DNA of 64,000 nucleotides from an uncultured SAR116 cluster alpha proteobacterium (GCA_902619615.1 CACNFD010000002.1:124001-188000); one strand, 5' to 3'; counted from the stretch's first letter, positions 27,752-40,689 are shown. Notes: generated by a model not told the origin, from the letters alone. Numbers and translations: made by a program.

Positions 27752-30700
27752 TCAATCAACAATTTCTTCATTTTCATTAATTGAAACTTCCTCTTCTTTT
27801 TTCATATTTTCTAATATTTCTTTATCTCTACGATGAGCAGTCATTCTAAGTTTGTTAACTATAGAGCCTGTTCCAGCGGGCACTAAACGACCAACGATAA
27901 CATTTTCTTTTAAACCTGACAGCATGTCTGATTTTCCAGATACTGCAGCTTCAGTTAATACTCTAGTTGTCTCTTGAAAGGATGCAGCAGAGATAAAACT
28001 TTCTGTTTGCAAACTAGCTTTTGTTATGCCTAATAAAACAGATACACCTTTTGCAGGCTCAAGTCCATCTTCAATAGCCTTTTCATTAGCTAGCTTAAAT
28101 TCTAATCTATTTACGTGTTCTCCATTTAAAAATGTTGTTCCACCATGGTCAATTACTTCTATTTTTTGCAACATCTGTCTTACAATAACTTCAATATGCT
28201 TATCGTTTATTTTTACCCCTTGAAGTCTATAAACATCTTGTACCTCTTTAACCAAATAGTCAGCCAAAGCTTCTATACCTAAAATGTTTAGTATATCATG
28301 AGGCACAGGGCTACCGTCAATTATCATGTCTCCCTTCCTAATAAAATCACCTTCTTGAACTGCTAAAAGTTTTCCCTTAGGCACCATATATTCAACTGGC
28401 TCACTTTCACTATCTTGTGGCACTACCCTAATTCTTCTTTTAGCTTTGTAATCAGCACCAAATTCAACAACACCATCGCTCTCTGATATAATTGCGAAGT
28501 CTTTTGGTTTTCTAGCTTCAAAAAGTTCAGCAACTCTTGGTAAACCTCCGGTAATATCTCTTGTCTTAGAACTCTCTCGTGGAATTCGTGCTAAAACTGA
28601 GCCAGCTTTAACCTTGCTTTTATTCTCAACACTCAAAACAGCGTTCATAGACATAAAATACCTTGCTTCCAATCCATTTGGTAAATTGATCACCTCTCCA
28701 TTTTCGTCTCTCAACGTAATTCGAGGTCGAAGATTTGCACCTCCTTGTTGTTGTTTCCAATCCATAACAACCCTACTACCAATTCCAGTAGTTTCATCGA
28801 TTATTTCTCGCATCGAAATCCCTTCAACAAGATCAACATAATGAGCTGTACCTTCTTTTTCAGTTATGATTGGTATAGTATAAGGATCCCATTCAGCTAA
28901 TATTTCACCCGCTTTAGCTTTTGAACCATCTTTTTTTAACAATTTAGATCCATATTGCAGTCTGTAACGAGCTTTTTCCCTACCTTGATCATCTAAAATG
29001 ATCATTTCAGAGGATCTTGAAAGAACGATTTCACTCCCATCTTCAGTTGTTACCAAAGAAGTGTTATCTAATCGAATTTTGCCATCAAATGGCGCCTCTA
29101 TCTTTGATTGTTCAGCACCGCGTTGAGCAGCACCACCAATATGAAAAGTTCTCATAGTAAGTTGTGTGCCAGGTTCCCCAATTGATTGAGCAGCTATCAC
29201 ACCAACTGCTTCCCCAATATTTACAGGCGTACCTCTAGCAAGATCTCTTCCGTAACACGCGGCACATATTCCTGGTTGAGTTTCACATGTAAGAGCTGAC
29301 CTAACTTTTACCTGATCTATTCCTGCTCCTTCAATTTTCTCAATATCGTCTTCCGAAATAATTACGCCTTTGTCTAAGATAATTGAATTGTCTTTAGCAT
29401 TTACAATTTCAGTAGCTGTAGTTCTACCTAAAATTCTTTCAGACAAAGGTTCTATTATGTCCCCACCTTCAATGACAGCCCTCATAACAAAGCCATTGTC
29501 AGTTCCACAATCATCCTCTGTAACTATACAGTCTTGTGCCACATCAACCAGTCTTCTTGTTAAATAACCTGAATTTGCAGTTTTTAAAGCGGTATCAGCC
29601 AGACCTTTTCTAGCGCCATGGGTAGAATTAAAGTATTCAAGAACATTAAGACCATCTTTGAAAGAGGACTTAATTGGAGTTTCAATAATTTCCCCTGAAG
29701 GTTTAGCCATAAGCCCTCTCATACCTGCTAATTGTTTGATTTGTGCCGCAGATCCTCTGGCACCAGAGTGTGCCATCATCCAAACTGAATTTACTGGCTC
29801 CCCAGTTTTAATTGTTGAGATATTTTTCATCATTTCTTCAGCTACATCATCTGAACATTTAGACCAAACATCTACAACTTTATTATACTTCTCACCTTGA
29901 GTAATTAATCCATCTTGGTATTGCTGTTCAAAATCTTTTACTTGCTTCTCTGCATTAATCATTAAGTTAGCTTTTGCTTTTGGTGTCTCAAGATCAGAGA
30001 TTCCGAATGAAATACCCGCAGTACAAGCATGCTTAAAACCCATGGCCATTAGTTTGTCACAAAAAATTACAGTATCTTTTTGGCCACAATGTCTATAAAC
30101 ATAATCAATAACATTAGTAACTTCTTTTTTTGTCATTAATTTATTTATCGTGTTATAATCAACTGAACTATGAGAAGGTAACAGGGTTGATAATTTTGCT
30201 CTTCCTGGGGTTGTATCTACTAATTCAACAGACTCGTTCCCTTCATTATCAAACAAATTAACTCTAATTTTAACTTTAGCTTGCAAATCGACTTGTGAGT
30301 TATCTAATGCTATTAATGCCTCTGTAGGTGATGAAAAGATCATACCTTCTCCCTTTTGAGAATTACTTATCATGGATAGATAATACAGTCCTAAAATTAT
30401 ATCTTGAGAAGGAACAATAATTGGCTTTCCGCTTGAAGGAGAAAGTATATTATTTGTAGACATCATAAGTACCCTTGCCTCTAATTGTGCTTCAAGAGAA
30501 AGAGGTACGTGAACCGCCATCTGATCTCCATCAAAGTCAGCGTTAAAAGCTGTGCATACCAGTGGGTGCAAATTAATGGCTTTACCTTCTATTAAGACTG
30601 GTTCAAATGCTTGAATTCCCAACCTGTGCAATGTTGGAGCTCTGTTAAGCATAACAGGGTGCTCTCTAATAACCTCCTCTAGAATATCCCAAACCTCTGG

Positions 30701-31918
30701 TCTCTCTTTTTCAACCATTCTTTTTGCAGCTTTGACGGTACTTGCTAAACCATACAACTCTAATTTAGAATATATAAATGGCTTGAATAACTCCAAAGCC
30801 ATTTTTTTTGGGAGACCACATTGATGTAGTTTTAGGTCAGGTCCTACAACAATGACTGACCTTCCAGAATAATCAACTCTTTTACCAAGGAGATTCTGCC
30901 TAAATCTACCTTGTTTACCTTTAAGCATATCTGAAAGAGATTTAAGTGGTCTTTTGTTCACACCCGTTATTACTCGGCCTCTTCTGCCATTATCAAATAA
31001 AGCATCAACGGATTCTTGTAACATCCTTTTTTCATTCCGAATAATGATATCAGGGGCTCTTAATTCTATTAATCTTTTAAGTCGATTATTACGGTTAATA
31101 ACCCTTCTATATAAATCATTTAAGTCTGAAGTTGCAAACCTTCCACCATCTAAAGGTACTAAGGGCCTTAACTCAGGTGGTATTACAGGAACAATATCTA
31201 AAATCATCCATTCAGGCTTTGCTCCTGACTGTAAAAAGGATTCAACTAGTTTAAGTCTTTTAACTAATTTTTTTCTTTTAATTTCTGAGCCTGTTTTGAT
31301 TAGCTCCTCACGGATTTTCACTAATTCTTCCTCGAGATTCATATCAATTAGTATTTTTTTTATTGCCTCTGCTCCGATAGACACTTCAAAGCTTTCATCC
31401 CCAAATTCATCAAGACAACTCTCATAATCTTCTTCACTAAGAAGTTGTCCTTTATTTAAAGAAGTCAATCCAGGTTCAGTAACAAGAAAATTTTCAAAAT
31501 AAAGAACTTTTTCAAGGTCTTTAAGTGTCATATCAACTAATAGTCCTATCCTTGATGGCAATGATTTTAGAAACCAAATATGGGCGACAGGAGCTGCTAA
31601 ATCAATGTGCCCCATTCTTTCTCTTCTAACTTTTGAGAGAGTTACTTCAACACCACATTTTTCACAAATAATTCCGCGATATTTCATTCTTTTATATTTA
31701 CCGCATAAACATTCGTAATCTCTCACTGGCCCGAATATTTTTGCACAAAAGAGGCCATCACGTTCAGGCTTAAATGTTCTATAATTTATTGTCTCGGGTT
31801 TTCTAATCTCACCAAAAGACCAGCTTTTTATAGCTTCTGGTGAGGCTATAGAAATACTTATTTGATCAAAGCTTTGAGTTGTACCTGTTTGTCCAAATGT
31901 GTTTATAAGTTCATTCAT
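27752..31918 (-). CDS. rpoC: RNA polymerase beta' subunit
   Basis: The catalytic subunit of RNA polymerase. The 1388 residues include the N-terminal zinc site (C70, C72, C85, C88), the active-site [12 protein letters not shown] that binds magnesium, the bridge-helix region and the second zinc-binding cluster ([19 protein letters not shown]), with [19 protein letters not shown]. No insertions or breaks are seen. It starts 33 bp after rpoB. I see no hairpin terminator after it. Confidence 0.98.
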   Translation of the reverse strand: MNELINTFGQTGTTQSFDQISISIASPEAIKSWSFGEIRKPETINYRTFKPERDGLFCAKIFGPVRDYECLCGKYKRMKYRGIICEKCGVEVTLSKVRRERMGHIDLAAPVAHIWFLKSLPSRIGLLVDMTLKDLEKVLYFENFLVTEPGLTSLNKGQLLSEEDYESCLDEFGDESFEVSIGAEAIKKILIDMNLEEELVKIREELIKTGSEIKRKKLVKRLKLVESFLQSGAKPEWMILDIVPVIPPELRPLVPLDGGRFATSDLNDLYRRVINRNNRLKRLIELRAPDIIIRNEKRMLQESVDALFDNGRRGRVITGVNKRPLKSLSDMLKGKQGRFRQNLLGKRVDYSGRSVIVVGPDLKLHQCGLPKKMALELFKPFIYSKLELYGLASTVKAAKRMVEKERPEVWDILEEVIREHPVMLNRAPTLHRLGIQAFEPVLIEGKAINLHPLVCTAFNADFDGDQMAVHVPLSLEAQLEARVLMMSTNNILSPSSGKPIIVPSQDIILGLYYLSMISNSQKGEGMIFSSPTEALIALDNSQVDLQAKVKIRVNLFDNEGNESVELVDTTPGRAKLSTLLPSHSSVDYNTINKLMTKKEVTNVIDYVYRHCGQKDTVIFCDKLMAMGFKHACTAGISFGISDLETPKAKANLMINAEKQVKDFEQQYQDGLITQGEKYNKVVDVWSKCSDDVAEEMMKNISTIKTGEPVNSVWMMAHSGARGSAAQIKQLAGMRGLMAKPSGEIIETPIKSSFKDGLNVLEYFNSTHGARKGLADTALKTANSGYLTRRLVDVAQDCIVTEDDCGTDNGFVMRAVIEGGDIIEPLSERILGRTTATEIVNAKDNSIILDKGVIISEDDIEKIEGAGIDQVKVRSALTCETQPGICAACYGRDLARGTPVNIGEAVGVIAAQSIGEPGTQLTMRTFHIGGAAQRGAEQSKIEAPFDGKIRLDNTSLVTTEDGSEIVLSRSSEMIILDDQGREKARYRLQYGSKLLKKDGSKAKAGEILAEWDPYTIPIITEKEGTAHYVDLVEGISMREIIDETTGIGSRVVMDWKQQQGGANLRPRITLRDENGEVINLPNGLEARYFMSMNAVLSVENKSKVKAGSVLARIPRESSKTRDITGGLPRVAELFEARKPKDFAIISESDGVVEFGADYKAKRRIRVVPQDSESEPVEYMVPKGKLLAVQEGDFIRKGDMIIDGSPVPHDILNILGIEALADYLVKEVQDVYRLQGVKINDKHIEVIVRQMLQKIEVIDHGGTTFLNGEHVNRLEFKLANEKAIEDGLEPAKGVSVLLGITKASLQTESFISAASFQETTRVLTEAAVSGKSDMLSGLKENVIVGRLVPAGTGSIVNKLRMTAHRRDKEILENMKKEEEVSINENEEIVD

Positions 31919-31951
31919 TTACATTTCCAATCTATATTAATTTCTTTGATT

Positions 31952-34900
31952 TTAGTCTACTAAATCCATGTTGACATTGAGACCTAGTGATTTTAATTCT
32001 TTAATTAAAACATTAAATGATTCTGGGATACCAGCCTCAAAGTCATCGTCTCCTCTAATAATAGATTCATAAACTTTAGTTCTACCAGAAACATCATCAG
32101 ACTTAACTGTTAACATTTCCTGAAGAGTATATGCAGCTCCATATGCTTCAAGAGCCCAAACTTCCATTTCACCAAACCTTTGTCCTCCGAATTGAGCCTT
32201 ACCACCCAAAGGTTGTTGTGTAACTAAAGAATATGGACCAATTGATCTTGCATGGATCTTATCATCAACTAAATGATGAAGTTTTAACATGTAAATATAA
32301 CCTACGGTGACCTTTCTATCAAAAACTTCACCAGTTCTTCCATCTGTAAGCCATACTTGACCTGTTTCATCTAAGTCAGCTAATTTTAGAATATCTCTAA
32401 CATCAACTTCACTAGCTCCATCAAATACAGGTGTTGCAATTGGAACTCCTCTGCAAAGATTTTGGGCTTGTTGAATAACACCAAAATCATCTAGTTTAGA
32501 AAAGTCAGATTTAAATTGCTTATCTCCATAAATCTGAGAAAGATATTTCCTTATATTGCTATTTTTATTTTTCCCGTCATCTAACAACATTTTTCCAATC
32601 TTATTTCCAAGGCCAGAAGCTGCCCATCCTAAATGTGTTTCAAGTATTTGACCAACATTCATTCTAGATGGAACACCAAGTGGGTTTAAGACTACATCAA
32701 CTGGTGTCCCATCTTCTAAATAAGGCATGTCCTCTGCAGGAATAATTTTAGATATAACACCTTTATTACCATGCCTGCCAGCCATTTTGTCTCCAGATTG
32801 TAATTTTCTCTTTACCGCCACAAAAACTTTAACCATTTTCATGACACCAGGGAGTAACTCATCACCTCTTTGCAATTTATCAACTCTATCGTTAAATCTA
32901 TTTTGTAATGTCTTTATAACCTCATCAAAATGGTTAGATAATTTTTCTATCTTTTTCTGATTTTTTTCATTATCAACTGAAATTGATCTAAGCTCGATCC
33001 TTGAAAGTTTGTGAATTATTTTTTCAGTTAAGATTTCACCATTTTTGATTCCTTTAATGGATGAACTGTCGACTTTTTGTCCAACTAGAAACTCTTGTAG
33101 TCGTCCATAGTAGCCCTTTTCAAGAATTCCTTTTTCATCATCTCTATCTTTCGCAAATCTATCAATCTCTGCCCTTTCAATTGCTCTGGCTCTTTCATCT
33201 TTATCTATACCTCTTCTTGAAAAAACTCTTACATCAACAATTGTTCCTGATACTCCAGGAGGGACTTTTAATGAAGTGTCTCTTACGTCTGAAGCTTTTT
33301 CACCAAAAATAGCTCTTAGCAATTTTTCCTCTGGTGTCATTGGACTTTCACCTTTCGGAGTTACTTTTCCAACCATGATATCACCAGGTTTAACTTCAGC
33401 TCCAATATAAACCATGCCTGCTTCATCTAAATTTCTAAGTGCCTCTTCACCTAAATTGGGTATATCACGGGTTATTTCCTCTTGACCTAACTTAGTATCT
33501 CTTGCCATAACTTCAAATTCTTCAATATGAATAGATGAAAAGACATCTTCTTTTACTATCCTTTCGGAAATTAGAATGGAATCTTCAAAATTATAACCAT
33601 TCCAAGGCATGAACGCCACAAGTACGTTTCTTCCAAGTGCAAGTTCCCCATCTTCAGTAGCAGGTCCATCAGCAATTATATCACCATTGTTAACAAAATC
33701 TCCAACTTGAACTAGGGGTCTCTGGTTGATACAAGTGTTTTGATTACTTCTTTGGAATTTTAATAAAGAATAAATATCTACTGGACTAACATCAGCTTCA
33801 TCCTTAGAATTGGCCCTAATTACTATTCTTGTAGCATCAACTTGATCAACAATACCTGATCTTCTTGCAACAAGTGTAACTCCAGAATCCTGAGCAACAG
33901 TTGACTCAATCCCTGTTCCAACAAGTGGACTTTCTGACTTAACTAATGGAACAGCTTGCCTCATCATATTAGATCCCATAAGGGCTCTATTCGCGTCATC
34001 ATTCTCTAAAAATGGAATTAATGCAGAAGCAACTGAAACTAGTTGTTTTGGAGAAACATCCATAAGGTCAATATCTTGAGGGTTTGCTAAACCTATATCC
34101 CCACCTTTTCTAACGGGTAATAATTCGCCTGTAAAATTGTTAGCGTCATCTAATTCAGCGTTAGCTTGTGCAATTGTAAACTTGCTTTCTTCAATAGCAG
34201 AAATATAAACAACTTCATTTGTAACGTTGCCATCCTTTACTTTTCTGTATGGTGTTTCTATAAAACCATACTGATTAATTTGAGCAAAAGTAGCTAAAGA
34301 ATTTATTAATCCAATATTTGGACCCTCAGGTGTTTCAATTGGACATATTCTACCATAATGAGTAGGATGAACATCTCTGACTTCAAATCCAGCTCTCTCA
34401 CGAGTTAACCCTCCAGGACCTAGAGCTGACACTCTTCTTTTGTGAGTGATTTCAGAAAGTGGATTTGTCTGATCCATAAATTGAGATAATTGACTTGAAC
34501 CAAAAAACTCTCGAAGTGAAGCAGCAGCTGGTTTTGCATTAATAAGATCTTGAGGCATTAAGTTTTCAATATCATTGGCTGAACTCATTCTTTCTTTTAT
34601 TGCTCTTTCCATTCTTGAAAGACCTACACGGTATTGATTTTCTAGCAACTCACCTACTGACCTAACTCTTCTATTACCTAAATGGTCTATGTCATCAATT
34701 TCACCATGACCGTCTTTAAGAGAAATTAATTCTTTAAGTATAGCTAAGATATCAACTTTTCTTAAAACTCTAATCGTGTCATCCACTTCAAGATCCAAAC
34801 GTGCAGACATTTTTACTCTACCTACAGCAGACAAATCATACCTTTCCTCATCAAAAAATAGATTATTAAACAAGATTTCAGCAGTTTCGTGAGCAGGTGG

Positions 34901-36130
34901 TTCACCTGGACGCATTACCCTATATATATCAACTAAAGCTTCTTCTCTTGAAGCATTTTTGTCTAAAGCCAAAGTGTTTCTCATCCATGGTCCTACCGAT
35001 GAATTATCTGTAGACAAAACTTTTAAAAAACTTAAGTTTTTTAACTTAAATAATTTCATAAAATCAACTGTGATTTCGTCACCGGCTTCAGCATAAACTT
35101 CACCAGTATCTTCATTAATAATGTCCTCAGACAAGTATTTTCCTATTATTTCTTCTTCATTAACAGTTATTGATTTTAGGCCATCATCTAAAAGTGCTTT
35201 TATACTTCGTGGTGTAATTTTATCTCCAGCTTTTGCAACAACCTGATTTTTAATGGCATCTACAAGATCAAAGTTCAATCTTTGGCCTTTGTAATTATCT
35301 GCAACAAAATCTGTAACCCATAAATCAGAATTGAATTTAAATATTTGACTCTCATAAAAATAATTTAAAATGTCTTCCCTTGTCATACCAACAAGTTTTG
35401 TTCTATCTGGTTCGATATTTTTTTCAACACACTCTTTTAAATATTTCTCAGATGCATCATCAAACAAAGCCATTAAGAAGGTTGTACATGGGAGTTTCCT
35501 TTTTCTATCGATTCGAACGTTTAAAACATCTTTAGGATCAAATTCAAAATCCAACCATGATCCTCTGTATGGTATTACTCTGGCAGCAAAAAGAAATTTT
35601 CCTGAAGCATGTGTTTTTCCTTTATCGTGATCAAAAAATACACCTGGAGATCTATGCATTTGTGAAACAATCACTCTTTCAGTTCCATTTACAACAAATG
35701 TTCCATTAGGAGTCATTAGAGGCATATCACCCATGTAAACGTCTTGTTCTTTCATGTCTCTTATGGATTTTGCGCCTGTATCAGGATCTAAATCCCAGAC
35801 AATTAATCTTAGGGTTAATCTTAAGGGTGACGCGTAAGTCAATCCACGTTGATGACATTCATCTACGTCATATTTAGGTTCCTCAAGCGTGTAGGATACG
35901 TATTCCAGCATTGATTTACCTACAAAATCCTTTATTGGAAACACGGAATTAAATACGGCCTGAAGACCCACATCAACTCTTTCTTCACTTGAAATATACA
36001 TTTGTAAGAATTGTTCATAAGAATTTCTTTGAACTTCAATTAAATTTGGCATTTGAGCAACTTCACTAATTTTACCAAAAGTTCTTCTTATTCTTCTTCT
36101 ATTTAATAAAGTACTTTGCTGGACTGACAT
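31952..36130 (-). CDS. rpoB: RNA polymerase beta subunit
   Basis: With beta' this forms the active cleft of RNA polymerase. The 1392 residues have the rifampicin-pocket region [18 protein letters not shown] followed by [13 protein letters not shown] (wild-type-like at the usual resistance sites), [20 protein letters not shown] and [15 protein letters not shown]. The C-terminal [14 protein letters not shown] and [18 protein letters not shown] are intact. It lies about 100 bp after rplL, a gap that holds a hairpin. Confidence 0.98.
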   Translation of the reverse strand: MSVQQSTLLNRRRIRRTFGKISEVAQMPNLIEVQRNSYEQFLQMYISSEERVDVGLQAVFNSVFPIKDFVGKSMLEYVSYTLEEPKYDVDECHQRGLTYASPLRLTLRLIVWDLDPDTGAKSIRDMKEQDVYMGDMPLMTPNGTFVVNGTERVIVSQMHRSPGVFFDHDKGKTHASGKFLFAARVIPYRGSWLDFEFDPKDVLNVRIDRKRKLPCTTFLMALFDDASEKYLKECVEKNIEPDRTKLVGMTREDILNYFYESQIFKFNSDLWVTDFVADNYKGQRLNFDLVDAIKNQVVAKAGDKITPRSIKALLDDGLKSITVNEEEIIGKYLSEDIINEDTGEVYAEAGDEITVDFMKLFKLKNLSFLKVLSTDNSSVGPWMRNTLALDKNASREEALVDIYRVMRPGEPPAHETAEILFNNLFFDEERYDLSAVGRVKMSARLDLEVDDTIRVLRKVDILAILKELISLKDGHGEIDDIDHLGNRRVRSVGELLENQYRVGLSRMERAIKERMSSANDIENLMPQDLINAKPAAASLREFFGSSQLSQFMDQTNPLSEITHKRRVSALGPGGLTRERAGFEVRDVHPTHYGRICPIETPEGPNIGLINSLATFAQINQYGFIETPYRKVKDGNVTNEVVYISAIEESKFTIAQANAELDDANNFTGELLPVRKGGDIGLANPQDIDLMDVSPKQLVSVASALIPFLENDDANRALMGSNMMRQAVPLVKSESPLVGTGIESTVAQDSGVTLVARRSGIVDQVDATRIVIRANSKDEADVSPVDIYSLLKFQRSNQNTCINQRPLVQVGDFVNNGDIIADGPATEDGELALGRNVLVAFMPWNGYNFEDSILISERIVKEDVFSSIHIEEFEVMARDTKLGQEEITRDIPNLGEEALRNLDEAGMVYIGAEVKPGDIMVGKVTPKGESPMTPEEKLLRAIFGEKASDVRDTSLKVPPGVSGTIVDVRVFSRRGIDKDERARAIERAEIDRFAKDRDDEKGILEKGYYGRLQEFLVGQKVDSSSIKGIKNGEILTEKIIHKLSRIELRSISVDNEKNQKKIEKLSNHFDEVIKTLQNRFNDRVDKLQRGDELLPGVMKMVKVFVAVKRKLQSGDKMAGRHGNKGVISKIIPAEDMPYLEDGTPVDVVLNPLGVPSRMNVGQILETHLGWAASGLGNKIGKMLLDDGKNKNSNIRKYLSQIYGDKQFKSDFSKLDDFGVIQQAQNLCRGVPIATPVFDGASEVDVRDILKLADLDETGQVWLTDGRTGEVFDRKVTVGYIYMLKLHHLVDDKIHARSIGPYSLVTQQPLGGKAQFGGQRFGEMEVWALEAYGAAYTLQEMLTVKSDDVSGRTKVYESIIRGDDDFEAGIPESFNVLIKELKSLGLNVNMDLVD

Positions 36131-36181
36131 TTATAATCCTTTTGATATTTAAAAATTAACAACCACATTAATATAAATTAG

Positions 36182-36212
36182 TAAACAAGCCTAAAAAAAT
36201 TAAGCTTGTTTA
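36182..36212 (-). promoter_or_regulatory. Hairpin in the rplL-rpoB spacer (candidate attenuator or processing site)
   Basis: A perfect 9 bp repeat, TAAACAAGC at 36182-36190 and GCTTGTTTA at 36204-36212, with a 13 nt T-rich (minus strand) loop, lies 18 bp beyond the rplL stop. No T run follows the stem. In E. coli the same spacer holds a partial terminator and an RNase III site that set the RpoB to L12 ratio; that role here is inference. Confidence 0.5.
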
Positions 36213-36230
36213 TAGGTTTTCTGGTACAGA

Positions 36231-36608
36231 TTACTTAATCTCAACTGAAGCACCAGCTTCTTCAAGTTTTCCTTTAATCTCATTGGCTTCAGCTTCTGGT
36301 ATACCTTCTTTAATCAATGAGGGAGCAGCTTCTACTAAATCTTTTGCTTCTTTGAGTCCTAAACCTGTAACAGCTCTTACTTCTTTAATAACGTTGATTT
36401 TCTTATCACCTACAGCTGTTAAAGATATAGAAAATTCTGTTTTTGCCTCAGCTGAAGCAGCGCTATCACCACCAGCTGCTACAGCAGCTACAGCTACAGG
36501 AGCAGTTGCTGAAACCCCCCATTTTTCTTCCAAAATTTTAGCTAGATCCGCAGCTTCTAAAACTGTCAACGAGCTTAAATCTTCTGCTATTTTTTCTAAA
36601 TCTGCCAT
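36231..36608 (-). CDS. rplL: 50S ribosomal protein L7/L12
   Basis: L7/L12 forms the stalk that recruits translation factors. The 125 residues have an N-terminal dimerisation helix ([19 protein letters not shown]), an alanine-rich hinge ([20 protein letters not shown]) and the factor-binding C-terminal domain with [20 protein letters not shown]. It lies 24 bp after rplJ. Confidence 0.98.
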   Translation of the reverse strand: MADLEKIAEDLSSLTVLEAADLAKILEEKWGVSATAPVAVAAVAAGGDSAASAEAKTEFSISLTAVGDKKINVIKEVRAVTGLGLKEAKDLVEAAPSLIKEGIPEAEANEIKGKLEEAGASVEIK

Positions 36609-36632
36609 TTTTTTCTCCTAAAAGTTAAATTA

Positions 36633-37139
36633 TTATTGTTTAGTTTTTTCTGAAATAGTTCTTAAAACCTTAGTTGCAGGTTCTTTTGTTAACCTTGCCA
36701 GCTTTGAAGCTGGAGCTTGCAGAAGACCAACAAGCTTAGCTCTAAGGTCATCCAGACTAGGAAGTTTCGCTAGAGCTTCCACATCTTTTTTTGAAAGTGG
36801 CTTATCATTTAAACCACCTCCAATTATGACTAATTTTTCATTTTCTTTAGCAAAGTCTACCAAAACTTTCGCTGCCATTACAGGATCTTTAGATGAACCA
36901 ATAGCTGTTGGTCCACTAAACATTTCGTCCATGTATTGGTATTTTGTGTCTTTCAACGCTAAACGAGTAATTTTATTTTTAGTAACTTTAAAATTACAAT
37001 TATCATTCCGCATTTTGTTTCGAAGATCAGTGCTCTCCGCGACAGTAAGACCAACACAATGAACTACCACGACTGATGCCGAGTCTTCAAATGTGCTACG
37101 CAAAGTTTTGACTAATTCGGTTTTTTGATCTCTGTTCAC
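36633..37139 (-). CDS. rplJ: 50S ribosomal protein L10
   Basis: L10 anchors L7/L12 dimers at the stalk base. The 168 residues contain the rRNA-binding N-terminus (RDQKTELVKTLRSTFEDSAS, NKITRLALK) and a C-terminal helix that binds L7/L12 (ASKLARLTKEPATKVLRTIS). It is preceded by a structured leader of the type that L10-L12 binds to control its own translation. Confidence 0.97.
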   Translation of the reverse strand: MNRDQKTELVKTLRSTFEDSASVVVVHCVGLTVAESTDLRNKMRNDNCNFKVTKNKITRLALKDTKYQYMDEMFSGPTAIGSSKDPVMAAKVLVDFAKENEKLVIIGGGLNDKPLSKKDVEALAKLPSLDDLRAKLVGLLQAPASKLARLTKEPATKVLRTISEKTKQ

Positions 37140-37209
37140 CGATATGCCTCCACATTTTTGTTTGAATTAAATAACCCAAACATTTGTTGCATTTAAGGTA
37201 ATAAATTAC

Positions 37210-37347
37210 CCACGGCCCGTCCCACCAAATTAGGCAAATTAATGCCTTGATTGTCTATGTAGGATATTAAGAAAATTTCACCTACAGTCTTGGACAGGTT
37301 CAGTCTAGATTAGACTGATAGAGAATAATAAATATGCATTACTCTCT
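37210..37347 (-). ncRNA. L10-type mRNA leader upstream of rplJ
   Basis: The 227 bp rplA-rplJ spacer holds a series of minus-strand helices: a 10 bp hairpin (AGAGAGTAAT with ATTATTCTCT, 37347-37320), a 7 bp hairpin (CAGTCTA with TAGACTG, around 37317-37301), then the conserved-looking AGACTGTAGG pairing with CCTACATAGAC (37290-37253) and a small AGGCA/TGCCT stem (37247-37232). The third helix with CCTGTCC before it matches the usual alphaproteobacterial L10 leader core. The L10(L12)4 complex is the expected ligand. Confidence 0.65.
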
Positions 37348-37366
37348 AATAAATATATAATCAAAA

Positions 37367-38041
37367 TTATATATTTATATTTAAACCAACTCCCATTGTT
37401 GAGCTGATAGAAATATTTTTTATAAATGTGCCTTTAGCACCAGTTGGCCTTGCTTTTTGAATGGCTTCTATAAATGAGTTTACATTTTCAACTAACTTAT
37501 CAGAACCAAAGCTTATTTTGCCAACACCAGCTTGCACTATACCTGTTTTTTCAGCACGATATTGAACTTGACCAGCTTTTGCAGCCTCTACAGCAACTTT
37601 AATATCAGATGTGACAGTTCCAAGCTTAGGGTTTGGCATCAATCCTTTGGGACCAAGAATTTTACCAATTCTTCCAACTACTCCCATCATATCAGGTGTT
37701 GCTATAACTCTATCGAAATTTAAATTACCATTTTGCATATCTTCAGCTAATTCTTCTGCACCGACAATGTCTGCCCCTGCTTCTTTTGCTTCATCAGCTT
37801 TTTTATCTTTTGCAAAAACAGCAACTCTCATAGATTTTCCATTACCATTAGGAAGAGAAACAACACCTCTTACCATCTGATCTGCATGCCGAGGGTCTAC
37901 ACCTAAATTCATTGAAATTTCAATAGTTTCATCAAATTTAACCCTTTTCGTTTCAACTAAAAATTTTATTGCTTCTTCCACATTAAAAGATTTATTTTCA
38001 ATATTTTTATATAGATCGGAGAGATATTTTCCTTTTTTCAT
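37367..38041 (-). CDS. rplA: 50S ribosomal protein L1
   Basis: L1 forms the mobile stalk by the tRNA exit site and in E. coli represses its own operon. The 224 residues contain [40 protein letters not shown], and [16 protein letters not shown]. It lies 4 bp after rplK. Confidence 0.98.
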   Translation of the reverse strand: MKKGKYLSDLYKNIENKSFNVEEAIKFLVETKRVKFDETIEISMNLGVDPRHADQMVRGVVSLPNGNGKSMRVAVFAKDKKADEAKEAGADIVGAEELAEDMQNGNLNFDRVIATPDMMGVVGRIGKILGPKGLMPNPKLGTVTSDIKVAVEAAKAGQVQYRAEKTGIVQAGVGKISFGSDKLVENVNSFIEAIQKARPTGAKGTFIKNISISSTMGVGLNINI

Positions 38042-38045
38042 AATT

Positions 38046-38474
38046 TTACTCCAAAACTTCCAAGCCCATCGATCTAGCAGATCCTTTCACCATTTCAATG
38101 GCTCCATCGATATTAGATGCATTTAAATCATTCATTTTATTTTCAGCAATTTCTCTAATTTGCTCTATTTTTATAGATCCACCAACAACCCTCCCAGGCT
38201 CACTTGAACCTTTTTCTTTCCCAATTGCTTTCTTCAAAAAAAAGGATACTGGTGGTGTTTTAGTTACAAAACTAAAACTTTTATCAGAAAAAACAGTTAT
38301 TACAACTGGTATAGGCATGTTTTTTTCAAGGGAATCTGTTGAGGCATTAAAAGCTTTGCAAAATTCCATTATATTTACCCCGCGTTGACCTAAAGCTGGA
38401 CCAACCGGAGGAGAGGGATTTGCTGCACCTGCAGGAATATTTAATTTAATGTAACCTTCTATTTTCTTTGCCAT
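38046..38474 (-). CDS. rplK: 50S ribosomal protein L11
   Basis: L11 binds the GTPase-associated centre of 23S rRNA and is needed for RelA activation in other bacteria. The 142 residues begin with [20 protein letters not shown] and contain [19 protein letters not shown]. It lies 37 bp after nusG. Confidence 0.98.
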   Translation of the reverse strand: MAKKIEGYIKLNIPAGAANPSPPVGPALGQRGVNIMEFCKAFNASTDSLEKNMPIPVVITVFSDKSFSFVTKTPPVSFFLKKAIGKEKGSSEPGRVVGGSIKIEQIREIAENKMNDLNASNIDGAIEMVKGSARSMGLEVLE

Positions 38475-38511
38475 ATTTTACTCCGCAACAATCTCAGTTA
38501 AATAAATTTAA

Positions 38512-39042
38512 TTAAATTTTTTCGACTTGACTATATTCAAGATCAACTGGAGTTGATCTACCAAAAATAGATACAGCCACTTTTAATCTTGATTTGTCCT
38601 CATCAATTTCTTCAACTAAACCATTAAAACTCTGAAATGGCCCATCAGAAACTCTGACTTCTTCACCAATTTCATATATAACGCTTGATCTTGGACGATC
38701 AATGCCTTCGCTTATTTGGTCAATCAATCTTTTAGCTTCTTCATTACTAATTGCAACTGGTTTACCTTTACTACCTAAAAACCCTGTAACTTTAGGTTGT
38801 CCCTTAATTAAATGCCAAGACTCATCTGTCATTTCCATCTTTATCAAAATGTAGCCCGGGAAAAATTTTTTTTCAGTTTGGACTTTTGTTCCACGCCTAA
38901 TCTCAACTACTTCTTCAGTTGGGACCAAAACTTCTTCTATTAGATTTTCCAAATTTTTTGTAACAATCTGTTCTTCGATATTCTGACATACCTTTTTTTC
39001 TGAGCCTGAAAAAACATGAACTACATACCACTTTTTGGCCAT
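38512..39042 (-). CDS. nusG: Transcription antitermination factor NusG
   Basis: NusG binds RNA polymerase and links it to Rho or to the ribosome through S10. The 176 residues have the NGN domain ([40 protein letters not shown]) and a C-terminal KOW domain ([20 protein letters not shown]). It lies 45 bp after secE. Confidence 0.97.
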   Translation of the reverse strand: MAKKWYVVHVFSGSEKKVCQNIEEQIVTKNLENLIEEVLVPTEEVVEIRRGTKVQTEKKFFPGYILIKMEMTDESWHLIKGQPKVTGFLGSKGKPVAISNEEAKRLIDQISEGIDRPRSSVIYEIGEEVRVSDGPFQSFNGLVEEIDEDKSRLKVAVSIFGRSTPVDLEYSQVEKI

Positions 39043-39087
39043 TACAATATTCCAATTTTAAAAAATAAGATAAAGTTAAACAACTTA

Positions 39088-39285
39088 TTAACTACCAATA
39101 TCTAACAAAAATTCAACAACATTTGAGAGTAACAGATCGACTAACAGAAAAAATAGTGATGCTATAAGTGCCATTACTAAAACGCTTAGAGAAGCATATA
39201 ATGTTTCACGCCTAGTTGCCCATGTTATTCTATTTATTTCTTGTCTTACCTGCCTCACGAATTGTGCGGGATTTGTTTTAGCCAT
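39088..39285 (-). CDS. secE: Preprotein translocase subunit SecE
   Basis: SecE clamps SecY in the export channel. From the ATG at 39285 (MAKTNPAQFVRQVRQEINRI) the protein has 65 residues, the usual length for a single-span SecE: an amphipathic helix with TWATRRET followed by one membrane segment (SLSVLVMALIASLFFLLVDL). An AAAGG site precedes this ATG, so the upstream in-frame ATG at 39303 is less likely. Confidence 0.95.
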   Translation of the reverse strand: MAKTNPAQFVRQVRQEINRITWATRRETLYASLSVLVMALIASLFFLLVDLLLSNVVEFLLDIGS

Positions 39286-39376
39286 GTGAAGCCTTTCATG
39301 CAAGAAGAAAAATGATTATTTACATTTTTTTTTTTTATAAGTCAAAGCTAATAATTATTTTATTAATAAATTTTTT

Positions 39377-39452
39377 TGGCAGGAGTGGAGGGACTCGAAC
39401 CCCCAGCCCCCGGTTTTGGAGACCGGTGCTCTACCAATTGAGCTACACTCCT
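39377..39452 (-). tRNA. tRNA-Trp (anticodon CCA)
   Basis: A 76 nt cloverleaf on the minus strand. The acceptor stem AGGAGTG pairs with CACTCCT, the discriminator is G and CCA is encoded. The anticodon stem CCGGT/ACCGG closes the loop CTCCAAA with anticodon CCA. The T-arm loop is TTCGAGT. It lies between tuf copy 2 and secE, the common alphaproteobacterial position. Confidence 0.96.
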
Positions 39453-39498
39453 TTGTAACAAGTCGTTTTCAACAATAACTTCATATATTTTAACTAAC

Positions 39499-40689
39499 TT
39501 AAGCTTCAATACTTGAAACAACTCCAGCGCCTACTGTTCTTCCACCTTCTCTTATCGCAAATCTCAAGCCTTCATCCATTGCAATTGGCGTGATTAATTC
39601 TACTGAGATTGCAATATTATCTCCTGGCATCACCATCTCGGTGCCAGAAGGTAACTCTACAGCGCCAGTCACATCAGTTGTTCTAAAGTAAAATTGCGGG
39701 CGATAATTACTAAAAAATGGTGTATGTCTTCCACCTTCATCTTTAGTTAAGATATAAGCCTCACCTTTAAACTTAGAATAAGGCTTTATTGAACCAGGTG
39801 CTGATAATACTTGACCACGTTCAACTTCTTCTCTTTTTGTTCCCCTTAATAAAACTCCAACATTATCACCAGCCTCACCAGAATCTAGTAACTTACGGAA
39901 CATTTCAACACCTGTACATGTTGTTTTAGCTGTTTCTTTAATTCCAACTATCTCTATCTCTTCACCAACCTTTATAACACCCCGTTCAACACGACCTGTT
40001 ACCACTGTACCCCTTCCTGATATAGAAAAAACATCTTCAATAGGCATTAAGAAAGGTTTATCTTTATCACGTTCAGGTTGAGGAATATATGAATCTACGG
40101 CAGCCATAAGCTCTGAGATTGAATTTACACCAATAGCTTCATCACGGCCTTCAAGCGCAGCTAATGCACTGCCTTTTATTATTGGAATATCATCTCCTGG
40201 AAACTCATAACTACTTAACAATTCACGAATTTCCAACTCAACTAACTCTAATAGCTCTTCATCATCAACTTGATCAACCTTATTCATATAAACAACCAAA
40301 GAAGGAACTCCAACCTGACGAGCTAATAAAATATGTTCTTTAGTTTGTGGCATAGGACCATCAGCAGCGTTAACAACTAATATTGCACCATCCATTTGAG
40401 CTGCACCAGTAATCATGTTTTTGACATAGTCTGCATGTCCTGGACAGTCAACATGAGCATAATGACGGTTCTCAGTTTCGTATTCAACATGAGCAGTAGA
40501 AATAGTTATACCTCTTTCTCTTTCTTCAGGAGCTTTGTCAATTTGGTCATAAGCAGAAAAATCCGCACGACCTGCATCAGCCATAACTTTCGTAATTGCT
40601 GCAGTTAGTGTAGTCTTACCGTGGTCAACATGACCAATTGTACCAATATTTACATGTGGTTTGCTACGATCAAATTTTTCTTTAGACAT
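39499..40689 (-). CDS. tuf: Elongation factor Tu, copy 2
   Basis: The product has the same 396 residues as the copy at 23331, with the same G-motifs, so both serve aminoacyl-tRNA delivery. This copy lies in the tRNA-Tyr, tuf, tRNA-Trp, secE arrangement. Its first 20 bp of 5' flank, which include the AAAGAAAGG ribosome binding site, equal those of copy 1, while the 3' flank differs right after the stop codon. Confidence 0.98.
   Translation of the reverse strand: MSKEKFDRSKPHVNIGTIGHVDHGKTTLTAAITKVMADAGRADFSAYDQIDKAPEERERGITISTAHVEYETENRHYAHVDCPGHADYVKNMITGAAQMDGAILVVNAADGPMPQTKEHILLARQVGVPSLVVYMNKVDQVDDEELLELVELEIRELLSSYEFPGDDIPIIKGSALAALEGRDEAIGVNSISELMAAVDSYIPQPERDKDKPFLMPIEDVFSISGRGTVVTGRVERGVIKVGEEIEIVGIKETAKTTCTGVEMFRKLLDSGEAGDNVGVLLRGTKREEVERGQVLSAPGSIKPYSKFKGEAYILTKDEGGRHTPFFSNYRPQFYFRTTDVTGAVELPSGTEMVMPGDNIAISVELITPIAMDEGLRFAIREGGRTVGAGVVSSIEA

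Noticed and set aside
30954-31427. 157-aa open frame on the plus strand inside rpoC
   Set aside because: It is antisense to conserved rpoC codons, without known motifs, and reflects codon bias of the real gene.
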